A DNA stretch of 64,000 nucleotides from Raphanus sativus (lineage: Eukaryota > Streptophyta > Magnoliopsida > Brassicales > Brassicaceae): contig NC_079516.1 of the NCBI RefSeq assembly GCF_000801105.2, positions 14,880,001 through 14,944,000 of the forward strand, given 5' to 3'. The first letter of the stretch is position 1. The number at the start of each line of letters is the position of its first letter. Of the stretch, positions 1 to 13,489 are shown one piece after another. Made by a program: the position numbers and the translations under genes. The notes beneath the pieces were generated by a model. That model did no database searches, was not told the origin of the DNA, and was given only the letters and a program-made list of their open reading frames with translations.

Positions 1-1431
1 CATGTATTATGGAAACTTTATATTGAGTTAACTAATAATCAGTTAAGTTACATAAAAGTAGGTTTCATATTTTTACAATTTTCCCAATAATAATTGACTA
101 ATAATGTAATGTGTATAATTTGAGGAAATGTTAAAGCTCTTATGTCAAGTGACCAAATTCTATGCATATGGTGAGGGAAGAATTATCTTATCAATGACAA
201 ATGAAAAAAATATCAAACAATTTATAGTACAATGTTTAAGAAAAAATTCAATATCGAAAAATATATGTGAGCATTGGTGAATGATTTCTGATTTTGTACA
301 ATGTTTAAGAACCATTTCAATGAGGTTGTGTGAGTGTTCATATATAATGCAAAAACATTTCCTAACAATAACTAATAATCTGTCAAGTTAATGTCCTAAG
401 TTCAAGACACACCTATTTAGAAACGCCATATTTTATAATATAAAACATATTAATGTTGTTTATATGTCAAGGAAAACATTTCCATGAAAATGTTGACAGG
501 ATAGAAGAGGCACCGACAAACTAATTAATCATTTTACTTTTATTTGGCAGGTTGCAGCAATTATAATATTAAATGGTGGAGGAGTCCAAACGACGTCACG
601 AAAAACAATTTACAAATACGTTTAAAGACCCATAATTTTATTGAAACTTAGAATGCTTATTCAACGAAGCAGTAAACTTATTTATATAGTGAATAGAATA
701 TACATTAAGTAGTTAATGCGTATTATATGCCGTAATAGTAAGTAAATATTATATTTTGATAGGCAAAATCTGTCATATCGAAATTTGGACAAAATATACT
801 CGTAATCCCTAATTTACTGATATTATAACAAAATATATAGAAAGTGAAAAGAATGCAACTAATTTCGTATGCAAATATATAAAAAATAAATCTAATTAGT
901 TCCTAATTCACTCACTATTTAATATTTGTCAAAATTTGATTTATATATGCAAAACAAATTTGGAAAATCTTCGTAAAAATCATTTCAAAATATAGAAAGT
1001 GGAAAGGAAGAGAATAATCAAAATTCGATTTGGAAATAAAAAAATCATAATTCACTCTCTATTTAATATGAGTCAAAATTTCATTTCCATATGCAAAACA
1101 AATTTACAAAATCTTCTTAAAGATTATTTCAAAATATAGAAAGTGAAAATTAATGAAATAATCACGTGGACCACACACTCGAATCCCGAAATTGATTACT
1201 TTCCTTTTATACATATGCGGACATGAAACTATGTATAAGTAACATACGAATATGTAAGTCTGTCCAATGGCAATAGCCGTAATATTCTAAGGTGAGTAAG
1301 CCTTTTTTCATAAAGCGTCTGAGAAGGAATTCGTGCTGCCATGTCGTCAAAATGGCATAGTCATAATCTTCATGGCTTATGTAACTTGACTGATTATTAG
1401 TTACCCCAATATAAAGTTTCCATAATACATG
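1..1431. mobile_element. Putative TIR DNA transposon, left edge at window boundary
   Basis: Bases 1-55 and 1377-1431 are inverted copies of each other with about three mismatches over 55 bp (both read CATGTATTATGGAAACTTTA inward). This gives a ~1.43 kb unit with long terminal inverted repeats and no convincing ORF, as in a non-autonomous Mutator-like or similar element. The left terminus coincides with the window edge, so the element may extend further left and the target duplication cannot be read. Family assignment is inference. Confidence 0.55.
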
Positions 1432-1995
1432 ACATTTAAATACTGTTTCCTATGTAAACTATCACCAATTAACTAAATATCTTGACTAATAGCCGAAATT
1501 TATTCTTTATATGAAGATATCAAATAATTGATTCGGATAGTAAATGTAATATTACTCTCGCAAGCATGACTATAGGAAATTATTTGAAAACAGTCACCAT
1601 AATTGCCCGAAAATATTCTCTAAGATCTTTATACATTTAATACAAACATATACATATTCAGTTTCTGATTTTTTCTCATTAACTTTCCACTCTCTATTTA
1701 ATAGGACTAATAATTGGGTTTCCATATACAAAAGAACAATATAAATCTCATTAAAAATCAGGACAAATATAGAAGGTGAGAATGAAGGCAAAAATCACGT
1801 AAACATAAATGGTAGAATCACGAAACTTAATTATTTCCTTATATACACATGCCGACATGAAACTGTGAAAGATACTTATACGAATATGTATATCTGTCCA
1901 ATGGCATAAACCGTAATATCCTTAGATACTTAAGCCTTCTTTCAAAAAGAGGCTGAGAAGGAACCTCGTGCCGACACGTCGTCAATAATGGCAAT
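815..1995. repeat. Degenerate direct repeats
   Basis: A ~135-bp unit containing 'ACTCTCTATTTAATA' followed by 'CAAAATATAGAAAGTG' recurs near 900-1005, 1045-1145 and, more diverged, 1685-1780. A ~180-bp block (about 1172-1353) with 'GTCTGTCCAATGGCA', 'AAGCCTT' and 'CTGAGAAGGAA' is repeated at about 1812-1993. One block lies inside the TIR unit and one outside it. No coding function is seen. Confidence 0.55.
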
Positions 1996-2509
1996 TCCGA
2001 AAATATGTTACTCTTTGAAGGTTACTCTTATTTTTTGCTTCTCTTTTAATACTAAGGGGATTATGTAAATGTGAACGCGTATCAGCTTCTTATTTGATAC
2101 TTTTTCTCTAATCTCAGTTAATTAACTTTAATAAATTCACACATTTAAATGTTTGATTTAAGAAAAGGCCTGAAGAGTTTGCAAATAATCTATATGATCC
2201 ACTAGCCCAAATTTCTTATTCCATGGATATAGGTTATTATGAAATTTCATCAGCCAGAAGCCTTTAGAGTAGGCACGTTGGGCTTAGTAATCATAATCCA
2301 ACTTTCAATATAATTTTTTCTTGTTATCTGAGTTTTTGTGGATACTTTAGAATTGATACAAAATATACAAACCATAATAATTCCAAATTCATAAGCTAGT
2401 CATTTAACTTCAGCAATATATGAACCGGGAAACTTATTTCTGCTGAATTGCACGAACAGTCTTACCAAAATATAATATGAATTTATGTTATTGAATTATA
2501 TATCAAAAA

Positions 2510-2710
2510 TTTGGTTAAGAGCATCTCCAACCCATCCCCTTATTTTAAAGGAAGGATCCACTCAAAATAAAAGGATAAAAGAAGAATGATCAACGCTGGC
2601 CCTTTAAATATTAGAAGCTGCTCAACAACACTTTTTTTTTTTTATTTTGGGATGATTCTTTTTAGAAAAAATAATGCTCTTATTTTTGTAACATTACTTT
2701 AAGACTAGAC
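2510..2710. repeat. MITE-like fragment
   Basis: The stretch beginning 'GAGCATCTCCAACCCATC' has the terminal motif common to many plant MITEs. A matching inverted end was not found, so this is probably a fragment. It lies directly upstream of the P450 relic. Confidence 0.25.
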
Positions 2711-2932
2711 TCCACAGTGCGCATTAGATTAACTCAAAAATATTCACTGCACTTACTAAGGTTGCACGTTGTATAACTATGACACTATAGCACTGAGACA
2801 GAAACAAACATATTGAAAAGAAAAAGAAAACAAAGACTAGTTCTGACGAGTTTATTTGTCTATATAAACCATAAGTTATAATCCTCCACAAGCAGAGAAA
2901 ACAAGCCAAAGAAAGGGAGAAAAAGAACAAAA

Positions 2933-4801
2933 ATGGTATACTTCATCCTTCACCCTCTCCTCCTCTTCTTGGCTTATAAGTTCCTCTTCTCCAAAATGGA
3001 GCGTTTTAACCTCCCGCCTGGAAGGACCGGGCCTGGATACAGAGATGGTGTCAATTTTCTTAAGTATTAGGTAGCAGAGATGGTGCAAGTAGCTGTAATT
3101 TGAGTTGCTTATCAGCCAATTTTTTTCATCACTTGTACTCTGCGCCTGGTCCACTGTCACGTCCCTTTGTCGGTCATCTCCACCTCATGAAACCACCCAT
3201 CCACCGTCTCCTCCTCCAACGCTACACTGACAATGACAATTACGGCCCGATCTTCTCCCTCCGTTTCGGCTCCCGCCGTGTCGTGGTGATTACTTCACCT
3301 TCACCGGCCAAACGACGTCATCCTCTCTAGCCAGCCGCTACAGCTCACGGCCAAATACGTCGGAACCACTCCTTACGACGACCACCGGCCTAACCTCCGA
3401 CGCATCTGCGCCAACCAAATCCTCTCCAACTTCCTCCACATCCGTAAAGACGAAATCCGCCGTATGCTCAGACGCCTCTCCCGTGCCACGACTAACTCCG
3501 AAGACGCGAGCCGTTTCACTCACGTCGAGCTCAAGCCGCTGCTCTCGGATCTAAAGTTCAACAACATCGTTAGGATGGTAACGGGGAAGACGTATTACGG
3601 AGATGACGTGTACAACAAGGAAGAAGCGGAGCTTTTCAAGAAGCTCCTTTACGACATCGCAGTGTACAGCGGCGCTAATCACACGGCGGATTACTTGCCG
3701 GTGCTGAAACTGTTCGGAAACAAGTTTGAGAAGGAAGTCAAAGCTCTCGGAAAATCCATGGACGATATTCTGCAGCGTTTGCTCGACGAGTGTCGGAGAG
3801 ACAAAGATGGTAACACGATGGTCAACCACTTGCTTCTTTCATTACAACAACAACAAGAGCCTAGAGTATTACACTAACGTCATCATCAAAGGCCTAATGA
3901 TGGCAATAGAAATTCAAACTTTCGATCTAATAATTAAAAACATTATTAAGTTGAGAAACAATTAATCTAATTTGTGGGTTTTCGAAAACATACGTTACAA
4001 ATTATAACAACATAATATAAAATACTAAATATAATATAATTTGCAAATAATAAAATCAAAATATACTACCTTTATAAAAGATAAAATAAAATAGTATTAA
4101 TTATTAAAATTTTATGAAATAAGTTTGTACCATTTATATTATAATATCTTAAATAAATAGTATATAAGGTAATTATAGTTTTATTTTAGAAACACTGCTG
4201 ATTTGTGATGACACACGGGCCATGATGCTCGCCGGAACGGAGACCTCCGTCGTAATGTTAGAATGGGCGATGACGAACTTGGTGAAACATCCCAAAGTGT
4301 TGGAGAAGGCGAGATCTGAAATCGATGAGAAGATCGGAAAAGACCGACGAAGAACCAGACATTGCCGTCCTTTCTTATCTCCAAAACATTGTTTCTAATC
4401 CCTAGAAGACCGACGGAGGACATGAAGATTGGCTGTGACAACGTAACGCTTGACGATGCTGGTTAACGGCTATATAGAGATATCTAGAGTTCTGGGACAA
4501 ACCGGAGCGGTTTAATCCGGATCGGTTTGATAACGGATGCAGGAGCGAGTATTATGCTTATAAGCTGATGCCGTTTGGAAACGGCCGAAAGATATGTCCC
4601 CGAGCTGGACTAAGGAGGAGGATAGTGACGTTCGCGTTAGGATCGTTGATTCAATGTTTTGATTGAGAGAGTGTGAAAGGTGAAGATATTGATATATTGG
4701 AGACTGCTGGATTGGGTATGCACAAAATGAATTCTTTACGAACCTTGTGTTATGGCAAAGCTCCTAATCTAGTTAGAAGTCTCTTTGAAAAGGCAAAATA
4801 A
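2933..4801 (+). pseudogene. CYP81-type cytochrome P450 pseudogene
   Basis: Two-exon P450 of the CYP81 family (ER-anchored monooxygenases; some members hydroxylate indole glucosinolates). The start at 2933 gives a hydrophobic anchor and the FNLPPG hinge. A ~100-bp foreign stretch with stops (about 3040-3146) follows, then [20 protein letters not shown] at 3147. Exon 1 (to about 3905) has several frameshifts, but long blocks remain readable ([31 protein letters not shown]). After an intron, exon 2 starts near 4189 and keeps the AGTET oxygen-binding motif. The ExxR segment is deleted near 4395. The haem loop reads [12 protein letters not shown], so the conserved Gly two after the Cys is Arg. The frame ends in TAA at 4801. 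A TATA-like TATATAAA lies near 2860. The gene is clearly non-functional; the subfamily (CYP81D-like) is a recollection-based guess. Confidence 0.85.
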
Positions 4802-5082
4802 AATGAGTTGGAATGATAATTAATATTGTGATTGATTTTCGATGTCTTCAAGAAATTTTTAAGTTATGGAAGATAATTAGAAATTAGAAAATCTGCATAA
4901 ACAAGGCATTCGAAAATTATTAAAATTATATTTTCAATAATATAGTTAGGATAAAATGTAATTTTACAACTGAACAAATGTACAATAAATAAATTACAGA
5001 TTTATTGATATATTACAAACGATCTTAACATTATTTTCGGCTAGATAATATAAAATATTATGGTATGAATACGCAATAAATT

Positions 5083-6573
5083 TTATTCACTTGGCGAAAT
5101 CTCCATATCAGTTTGAAACAGGCAATTAGAAGCATCAAAGACTTCATTTTGAGCTTCCAAACATTTCTGAAATAAAGAGATTGATAAACTGTCAAAATAG
5201 TGTATTCACATTAAATAAGAAAATACCATAACATTTTTTTTTGCTTAACGATGATACTAAAACTTAAGTTTAAGACCCACTTTTTGTATTATAATCAATT
5301 TACCTTCTGTGATCGAATTTTATCCAACGTCTCCTCGAGCATTTTCTCTTGATACTCAATCTCATCTCTTGTTGCCCACTGATTTGGATGTTTTAAAAAG
5401 TACCTTAATTTTGAAAAAGATGAAAAAATTATAAATAGCATTAAGAATATACAAATGAACGATACTGGTATGTTTTAAGAATATGTACTAATCATGTGTA
5501 TACAATAAGATGAATACCCTAATTGTTGTTCAACTTTGGCCAATTCGCCTTTGCATTTGAAGATTTCATCTTCAATCTCCTATTTAGAGAGAATTGAATG
5601 GTTAAGTTATAAACAAAAGGAATGGTTAAATGAAAACAATGCATAAAGTAGATTCCTTTATATAAAGTAGTTCCAAATAATTAGAAAATACGTCTATCCC
5701 ATACCTTTGATCGACTTCGAGAACGAATCTCATCACCAAAATTTTCTCTGCATCACCAAAATATAATTAAATATACTAACTTGTCATAAAATACTACAAT
5801 ATAACTATAAGTAAAAAGCAAACAATTATATAATTAAGACATAATCGTCTTAAATTGAATTCATTATAACCTCATGATCGATTCAGGATACTGTGATTCT
5901 AAACGCATGAAATCAATCCACTGTTGTATAAACTATATCCCCATACCAATAAGAAAAAGATCCACATTAGATATAATGATAAAATATTTTAGTATCCAAA
6001 ATCATTATGTAAAGTTGGCTTGGTTGTTATGAGGATACTTACCGCTTCATCTTGAACTTGGAGTCTGTTAGTTGAACCGACCAGTTACAATTCCAATAGG
6101 ACATGCATATATAGATGTTTATTAGCATAATAAAACTGGTATTGTTTTAAGTTCCTTGATGTATTAACACAATAAATTTACCTTGGACGTATAGGCACAT
6201 CCAAATACTTCTTTATAGTCTCTTCCATCCTATTATAGATTTAACAACATATTAAAATTGATTCGGAAAAAATATTAAAAGAATAGCGATGATTTCATAT
6301 CAAAACCCCACTTTTGATGAAATATTAACTATAAGAATTACAAGAAAATAAATGAGATTTAACCAAAATTTTGACAAGAAAACAATACCTTGTTTTCGTA
6401 TCAAACAGGAAAAGTTTACCGGAAGGAGAGAAAAAAATAAGAACCATTTGAACATCACATAGAATAAATAGTTCATAAGCTTTTTTTAGAAGCCCGCTTT
6501 TTCTTTTGGCAAATGCAACATTTCTTTGTTGTCTATCCACTATTTTTCTCATTTGTATTTTCACTCTCCCCAT
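5083..6573 (-). CDS. MIKC*-type MADS-box transcription factor (AGL66/67/104 group)
   Basis: DNA-binding MADS-domain protein, nuclear. Eight exons join in one open frame of 202 codons (201 aa): 6573-6389, 6229-6182, 6064-6043, 5932-5871, 5747-5705, 5579-5518, 5403-5304, 5166-5083, all with GT-AG introns. Exon 1 encodes the MADS domain (MGRVKIQMRKI..., FAKRKSGLLKKAYELFILCD, FFSPSGKLFLFDTKTR). Later exons give helical, charged sequence (KKYLDVPIRPR, FIQQWIDFMRLE, EIEDEIFKCKGELAKVEQQL, RDEIEYQEKMLEETLDKI) like the multi-exon I/K region of MIKC* proteins, which act as heterodimers in pollen in Arabidopsis. The 22-bp third exon and perfect phase agreement argue that the model is right. The protein is shorter and more diverged than its Arabidopsis relatives (for example RQQRN in the N-terminal helix). 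Expression is unknown. Confidence 0.82.
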
Positions 6574-7661
6574 TCTTTTCTTTAGATTTCACGTTTTTTC
6601 TACGATATTTTTCTTCACTTATTTATTTTAAAATGCGTTTATAAAAGTATTTATATAGTTATGAGAAGGCTTAACATTTCCAAAAGCTTGTAGATTTTCA
6701 GCAGTGAATTGTATTTAATAATATTATTAACTTTTAATAAATTAAATTTAGATAAAGTTACTAATTTTTTCTTTCTTAATCTATCTCTTATCCAGCGCAT
6801 CATAAATAAGAGAGGGTGATTAGTTCAAAGGCAACAACAGATTTATCATTTACTGTAGTAGAATTAAATTGTATGTGGTAATTGTGGATATATTAAAATC
6901 AATGTATAAATAGTATATCTGTTGTATATTTATTATATAGAAATTATTACATATATTATATACTAAACAAGTAACTTATATTATAAGCAAGAAAATTCCA
7001 TATAAATATCATAATTAAATTTTATTAAGCTTTTTAATATCCAGTTTAATATCCAGAATAATTATTTTATTCTTTTTAATACACCAATTTCTAAAACAAC
7101 TGTCATACCAAACTGTATTCACTTTAATCAAAAATCTTAGTAAATTTCAAAATAAATTTAAAAATCTTAAAAATTCAAAAACAAATCTTAAAATATCTAT
7201 TTTTATTTCAAGTTTTATTAAAAACAATTAAACTATGAAATATAAAATCTAGAGAAAACTTAATTTTCAATGAAAATAAACAAGTTATATTTAATTTCAG
7301 AAAACAAACTAAATTTGATATTAAAGCTAAAATAAGACTATAGTCTTTAAGATTTTCCATAATTTAGTTAATTTTATTCTTTAAACTAAGAATAAAAAGA
7401 AAATTTAAGATTTATAACATCATGAAAATAATGTAATTCTCATCTGTAAACTTTTGTTAATACAGAAATTACATCATGTATTTCATTTATGATTCACTGA
7501 CCTGTTTTATCTCATTTAGAAAATATGAGATCAAATCCCTTTGCTGAAAGATTCCAAAGAAAATGTGGTTCCTCCACTTGTCAACAGACTTTCAGCATTT
7601 ATCATTGATATTTAACTATATGTCTTTTTGAGATTGTTCTTATATAAAACGCAACATATAT
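6574..7661. other. AT-rich upstream region, no gene seen
   Basis: Upstream of the MIKC* gene. Extremely AT-rich with no ORF or recognisable element. The promoter of the MADS gene presumably lies in the first few hundred bases. Confidence 0.5.
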
Positions 7662-7669
7662 ATAAATCC

Positions 7670-8511
7670 TAGGCATGGGCATTCGGGGTCCCAATCGGGT
7701 TTCGGTTTTATCCAATCGGGTTTTGGTTATTCGGGTTTATCAAAATCAGCCACATTCGGATTATTTAAAAATTCGGCTTGGGACCGGTTCGGGTTTATCG
7801 GGTTCGAGTTGGGGTTAGTAAATCTTCCAAGAACCGGTACAACCCAATGTACTTTCGGGTTTGGATCCCAATCGGGTCTTCGGTTTTAAAATATCTAATT
7901 TTTACCTACTTTGTAACCAAAACATAAGAAAATTCGGTTCTTCAGGTTTGAAATACCTAATTTGTAACTTTTTATAACCAAAACATAAGTAAAATCGATT
8001 TAAAAATAAGAAATGAATATCAACCGTGATCATTCAAAATCAAACAAAAAGGAAACATATTTATTGATAAAGAGAAAATCAAATAAACGAAAGCAGAAAA
8101 CCAAAACCACGTTCTCATGAAATGATAAATATTGTTTAGTAAAAACAAAATCTAAATCTAAATATTTCACGATCCAATAGCCACATTTAACCATCAATCT
8201 TCATGTAGTACCACCAACTTTCATATAATAGATAAGTATTTTAAATATTCAATATATATATTAATGTATTTTGAATACATATTAGGAATTGAGATCATAT
8301 TTGGTACAAGATCTTTTTGGGGCTTTGAATGTTTCGGGTTCTATCGGATTTCCATTTAGATTCGGGTTCGGTTCGGATAATACCCATAACCCGTAATACC
8401 ATAAAACAAGATCCATTCGGTTTTTATGTCGGGTTTGGATCGGTTCGGATTCATTTTTATCGGATCGGATTCGGTTCGGATTTTCGGATTCGGTTTATTT
8501 GCCCAGCCCTA
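7670..8511. mobile_element. Non-autonomous hAT-type element with 8-bp TSD
   Basis: The left end TAGGCATGGGCA and right end TGCCCAGCCCTA form imperfect terminal inverted repeats. They are flanked by a perfect 8-bp duplication ATAAATCC (7662-7669 and 8512-8519), the hallmark of hAT transposition. The 842-bp interior is rich in TCGGGTT/GGTTCGG motifs near both ends and has no transposase. Confidence 0.82.
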
Positions 8512-8519
8512 ATAAATCC

Positions 8520-11500
8520 AATGAAAGGGAGAAAAAGTTAGTATTGGAAGATAGTATCTGATATTACATTGCACATACGGTCGAGCAAAAAGAGCTACAT
8601 AAATAGTATTCATAGCGAATATTATCTAATATATAAAATGATATCCAAAACTCTAATTAGCATCAAATATTTTAAAAATGAATCAAAAATAAAATTTAGG
8701 TCCAAAGTGTATAATATCGTACTAATCAGATAAATATAAAATTAGATATAAACTAATCAATTCCTAAAGTTTAATATCAGAGCAGAATGATGAGAAATCA
8801 GCCAGAAACCTAAATACCTTTCGAGATATAAATGAGTGATATGTGACACAGATCGAATCAGAAGATTTTGAGAGTTCATTTTGTGGGATAAAAAATTAGT
8901 GTAATCTTCAACTTGAAGGAAAAAAAATATGAAGTATCAAACAAGAATCCCACATTAGAGTTTAGACAAAGAATCATAGCAAAAAAAAAAATATTTATAC
9001 TGATGCCCAATTTTGTCAGAAACTCGTCGGAAGACTTTATCTCCAAGGATTTTTTGAGAACTACCAATTGGGCGGGAAATAATAGGACGTAAGTATGACA
9101 TCGTCAGAATTTACCGACAAAACGTGTTCTCATAAAAATTTCTCGCTAACGTTTGTCGGTAGTTGCCTTGGCATTCCCAAAAATTTTCAAAAATTAAAAA
9201 AAAAATACCGAAATAACGAAAAATAAATAAAATAATAAAATATTATAAAAATATCAAATACTTATTACATAAAATAGAAAAATTGAAATAAACATTAAAA
9301 TTATCAATACTATTAAAACAAAATTAATATTTATCTACTTGCAAGTAGTCTATGTTATACTATTCCATTTAATAACAATTAGCATTCATATATTTTTGGA
9401 TGTACCCTATATTAACTATTATTAAATATAAACTTAATCTTAACATAATAGTTAGTTTTTAATATCCCTAACACATTATTTAGTCAATTGAAGTAAGTGT
9501 CATATTTAACACATAATTATACAAAAAAATCAAAATCATAATACATATATATCGAACCAAAACCTTAACTACATTGTATATCAAACCAAAAAAACTTACA
9601 AGCTCTAAACAATTTACACATGTTCAAATTCAAGATTAAAGCCGACAATGATTCCAAAGAATGACATAAATATGTATATTTACAAATATCCAACCATGTG
9701 TAATAGAAATTTACCAATTTTTTCATACTGTTTCATATATTATACCAATTTATTTCCGTTTCTTTCCTGCTAAAATTGTGTTAGATTCAGTTTTTTTCAT
9801 ACTGGATTGTAAATATTTATTTTTAGATCTTATCTGAGATTTGTTTTTGAATTAAATTGTAATGTAAAGTTTTCAAAAATATTAGATTTTGATTTTATAT
9901 ATTTGATCTCTTAACAACTTAAACAATATGCACTTTCTTGCATCTCCAACCCCACTGCAAAATTTATTGTAAAATTGAGTGGAGAATACAGTTATGAAGA
10001 AGCAAAAAAGACATTACTCTAAATATAGAGTAACACTTTTTTATTTGTTCATAACTGCATTCTCCACTCCATTTTTCAGTAAATTTTACAGTGAGGTTGA
10101 AGATGCATAACCAAAATTATTCTTGTGAGATACTTAAGAAAATTTATGTATAACTATTAATTTTCAGTTATGTTGTTTACATGTATATTTATATATTAGT
10201 ATATCTTATATATGATGTTATTTATTTGATCCGTATGTACTAAATAATTGATAAGGACTACTTGATTGACTAAAATAATAAAACTAATAAGTTAGCATAA
10301 ATGTAATTTGGCTTAATTTTTTAGACATACATCAATTTCTTTTACGACAGTCAAGTTTATACATCTGACTTCACTAATAAAAACCGGGTTTGTATCAATT
10401 TAGTTCTACATGTAAGTATTGACAAGTTATACATGGATATAATCCATTTTTAAACAGATCCGTTTATACGCGTGATTCATGAAGATATTAAACTAATTTT
10501 AAGTAACTAATGCATTATATTTTATTTATTAGTCTAATAAATAACGATCTATGTTTAATAATTCGTGTATATACTACTATACATTAATTAAAAAACAAAT
10601 TATTCAAGACCCTCACCAGATACATAAAAATATAATCCTTACAGTTAGAATATTAAAATTAGATATACATATATATATAAGTAATATATATATTCAGATA
10701 TTAAAATTAATAATAGATTCTGTTAGTATTTAATATATGATGGAACATGTTACTATTGATATTTTTATGAGTATAGTTTTTACGGGTTATTCGAACAGAC
10801 ATAATATATCTATCAAATATAACTAATTGAAAATATATTAACACAATTATATCATAAAAATTTACATCAACAAAAATTGATGCAAGAGAGTATGGATCAA
10901 TAGTATAATTAATTTTAAAATATAATTTATATATATATATATATCAAACGGTAATAAATTAGGAATTAGATATATAATTAAAATATATATAACAAAATTA
11001 AAATTAATAATTTTTAAATGCCTAATGTGAGTAATAAAAATAAATTTTAAGCTTAAAATAAACCAAAAGCCAAACATCAAAAAAAAAATTCTAATAACAT
11101 GTTGACAACAAAAGCAAACTACATAAATTTAAAAAAAAAAATTAAACGTGAATCATTAATTTTAATCGACGTATACGAATCGTGGATGTGGAAATCTATT
11201 TCTTTTTTAGTATCCTCTTAAATGTTGATCTATTACGCTGACAACAAAATATAAATTATTTTGACTGGAAATTTGTATATCTAACTTTTGTAAAATTGGA
11301 AAGTAGTTTTCATAAAATATCCACCATTCATCTAAATGTTCATGAAATAGAATGCTTTACATATAACAACTTAAGTCAAATCAGATTACACATCAGATCA
11401 CCCATCGGTTTAATCGGTAGCCAAATCCCGGGTTTTAGTGATTTTTACAGGTTTTATAAGATTTTTAAATAACAATTTTTTTTTGAAAACCAAACCATAT

Positions 11501-13400
11501 TACATGTATTATCCAGATTGGATTTGAAAATATTGAATATAACGCTTCATGTATAAGATTTAAATGTAGATGCACAATCAAAAATACCAATATAACCGGA
11601 AGTTACGTGGAAAAACGAATTTTTATTCCTAATGCAAGATGGTCTTTCAAACTGAAAAGAAGTCAATTTTCTATACGATTTTTCTATGTAATGGCTATCA
11701 ATAAAAGTTAAGATCAAAGCTTAAAAAGTTGGTCCATATTTGCTAAGTCCAGTCTTACAATTATACATCGCACTATCAAAAATCACTAGACTTCAGATTT
11801 TTAAAATATAACGATAATAGTGTCTAAAAAATATTATATATCAAAAAGTTTTCAATAATATATGATATATATAGAAAAATAGGTTAAAGTCAAACCATGA
11901 ATGATAGAGTAAACAAATTTATGTTTTATCTAACAATATATTCAATATTTAGCTGACTATCAATAATACATATTAATTGGTGTTATGTAACATTGAATTG
12001 TGTTGTTTTTAATTTGTCTAAAACAATATAAAGAGTTCACAGTTCTATATGTTTCAATTAACTATAACTAATAATATTTTGAAAAATGATTAAAAGTGAA
12101 GTATTTATATACAATTTAAAACACCATAATTACTGAAACAGAAATACCAATCAAAAATTATGTAAGAAAATAGATTATTGTTACTAAAATAAGTCACCAA
12201 TATATACTGAAAATTTTGAAACCTAATGTGGAAAATATTTTTATTCTTTTTATGTGTTCGTAAAATTAAAACATCAAATAAAAAGTTTAACAAATCCGGA
12301 CTGCACTCTGATGCAACAAGTGTGTCAAACCAAACATCAGTAGAAAGTTTAACAAATATATTAATACTATTAAGATTTAAAACATTTAACCATTCAGCCT
12401 AAAAACTTAAACATAGTTCTATACATTTTACTTTTAAATGAATAGAATAAAAATAATTAATCTCATACATTAACATCAAAACGTAAAAATAGTTTATGAT
12501 ATTTTTATTAGATTTAAAGATAATAATATAAAATTATTGGATTAGATCTTCTACACATTCATAGTGATGTTTGGTTTTAAATTTAAATATAAAAAATAAT
12601 GATATTGTCAAATGATGATTTGTTATTTATATTTTTTCTAAATTATATTTTTGTAACTGAATTAAAACAAAACAAAAAATGATTTTTGATTGAACTGAAA
12701 AATACAAATAAAACCAAATTAAATCAAACTAAAACCAAACTGAATACAAACCAAACCAAATAAAATTAAACTAATTTGGGTTGATTTTGGTTAAACTTTT
12801 TCCAGATCCAAATAATCCAAATTTGTAATTAAACTAATGTTCACCCCTAGATGGTACGGAAGTTTAATTTAATGAAATAAACAAAAAAAAAATCTACCAA
12901 AATGTATACCGTTGATTATCACCTTCCACGAGACAAACTTTACTTGTGGAAAACAAAAACCTTTTATTGTAATTTGTCAAAAATGGTGAAACTCTTGCAA
13001 GACCTTACTTTTGAAGTGATTGCCCTTTTTCATGTTTAGTCATAATAAATAACTAAAAGGAAAACTGTATTATTTGTGATTATCAGTATCCTATATTATC
13101 AAATATGAATACTCTTACTTGTCAACCGTTCATTTACTGATCTTCCACCCATCACTGCTCTATAAGCTTATATCATTTAAAAAGTTTAATAAAATATCCA
13201 AAACTGCATTTTTTCTTTTGGGTAAGAAATCTTATTATTATTTTTATTAAAGTACAAAATCATTATTATATAAGTATAAAGGTGGAGGAAAAACATAACC
13301 ATAAAGGTTGAACTAAATAACAAATTATTAATGGGTACTCTTAGTATACTCATAAACAGTAGTAATGTGAGACACTACATTATGTCTAGAGAGATTCACC
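8520..13400. other. AT-rich intergenic DNA with transposon scraps
   Basis: No gene is supportable. Around 9005-9170, repeated 'CGTCGGAA', 'CCGACAAA' and 'GTCGGTAG' motifs resemble CACTA subterminal sequence. A hairpin MITE lies at 9940-10107. Around 12660-12850, repeated 'AAACCAAA' motifs end in 'TTCACCCCTAG', which looks like a hAT-type right end; I could not pair it with a left end. The rest is low-complexity A/T sequence. Confidence 0.5.
9940..10107. mobile_element. Hairpin MITE
   Basis: The two halves of this ~168-bp stretch are inverted copies: GCATCTCCAACCCCACTG at the left and CAGTGAGGTTGAAGATGC at the right, with pairing continuing inward through 'GAGTGGAGAA' / 'TTCTCCACTC' and 'AGTTATGAA' / 'TTCATAACT'. 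It would fold almost end to end. No coding potential. The 'GCATCTCCAACC' terminus is typical of plant MITEs; the superfamily is not determined. Confidence 0.75.
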
Positions 13401-13489
13401 ACTCTCACTCACCCTCCCTTATGAGAAGAGAACGTCACACGCCTACAATCCTTTTATTTTATTACCGGTAAAAGCCTCAGTGACTAGTG

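Noticed and set aside
8329..8541. 70-codon ORF with GSVRI-like repeats
   Set aside because: It is a translation of the TCGGGTT/GGTTCGG motifs inside the hAT-type element.
10551..12293. Several short ORFs in AT-rich DNA
   Set aside because: Ile/Asn/Tyr-rich chance frames without splice context or homology.
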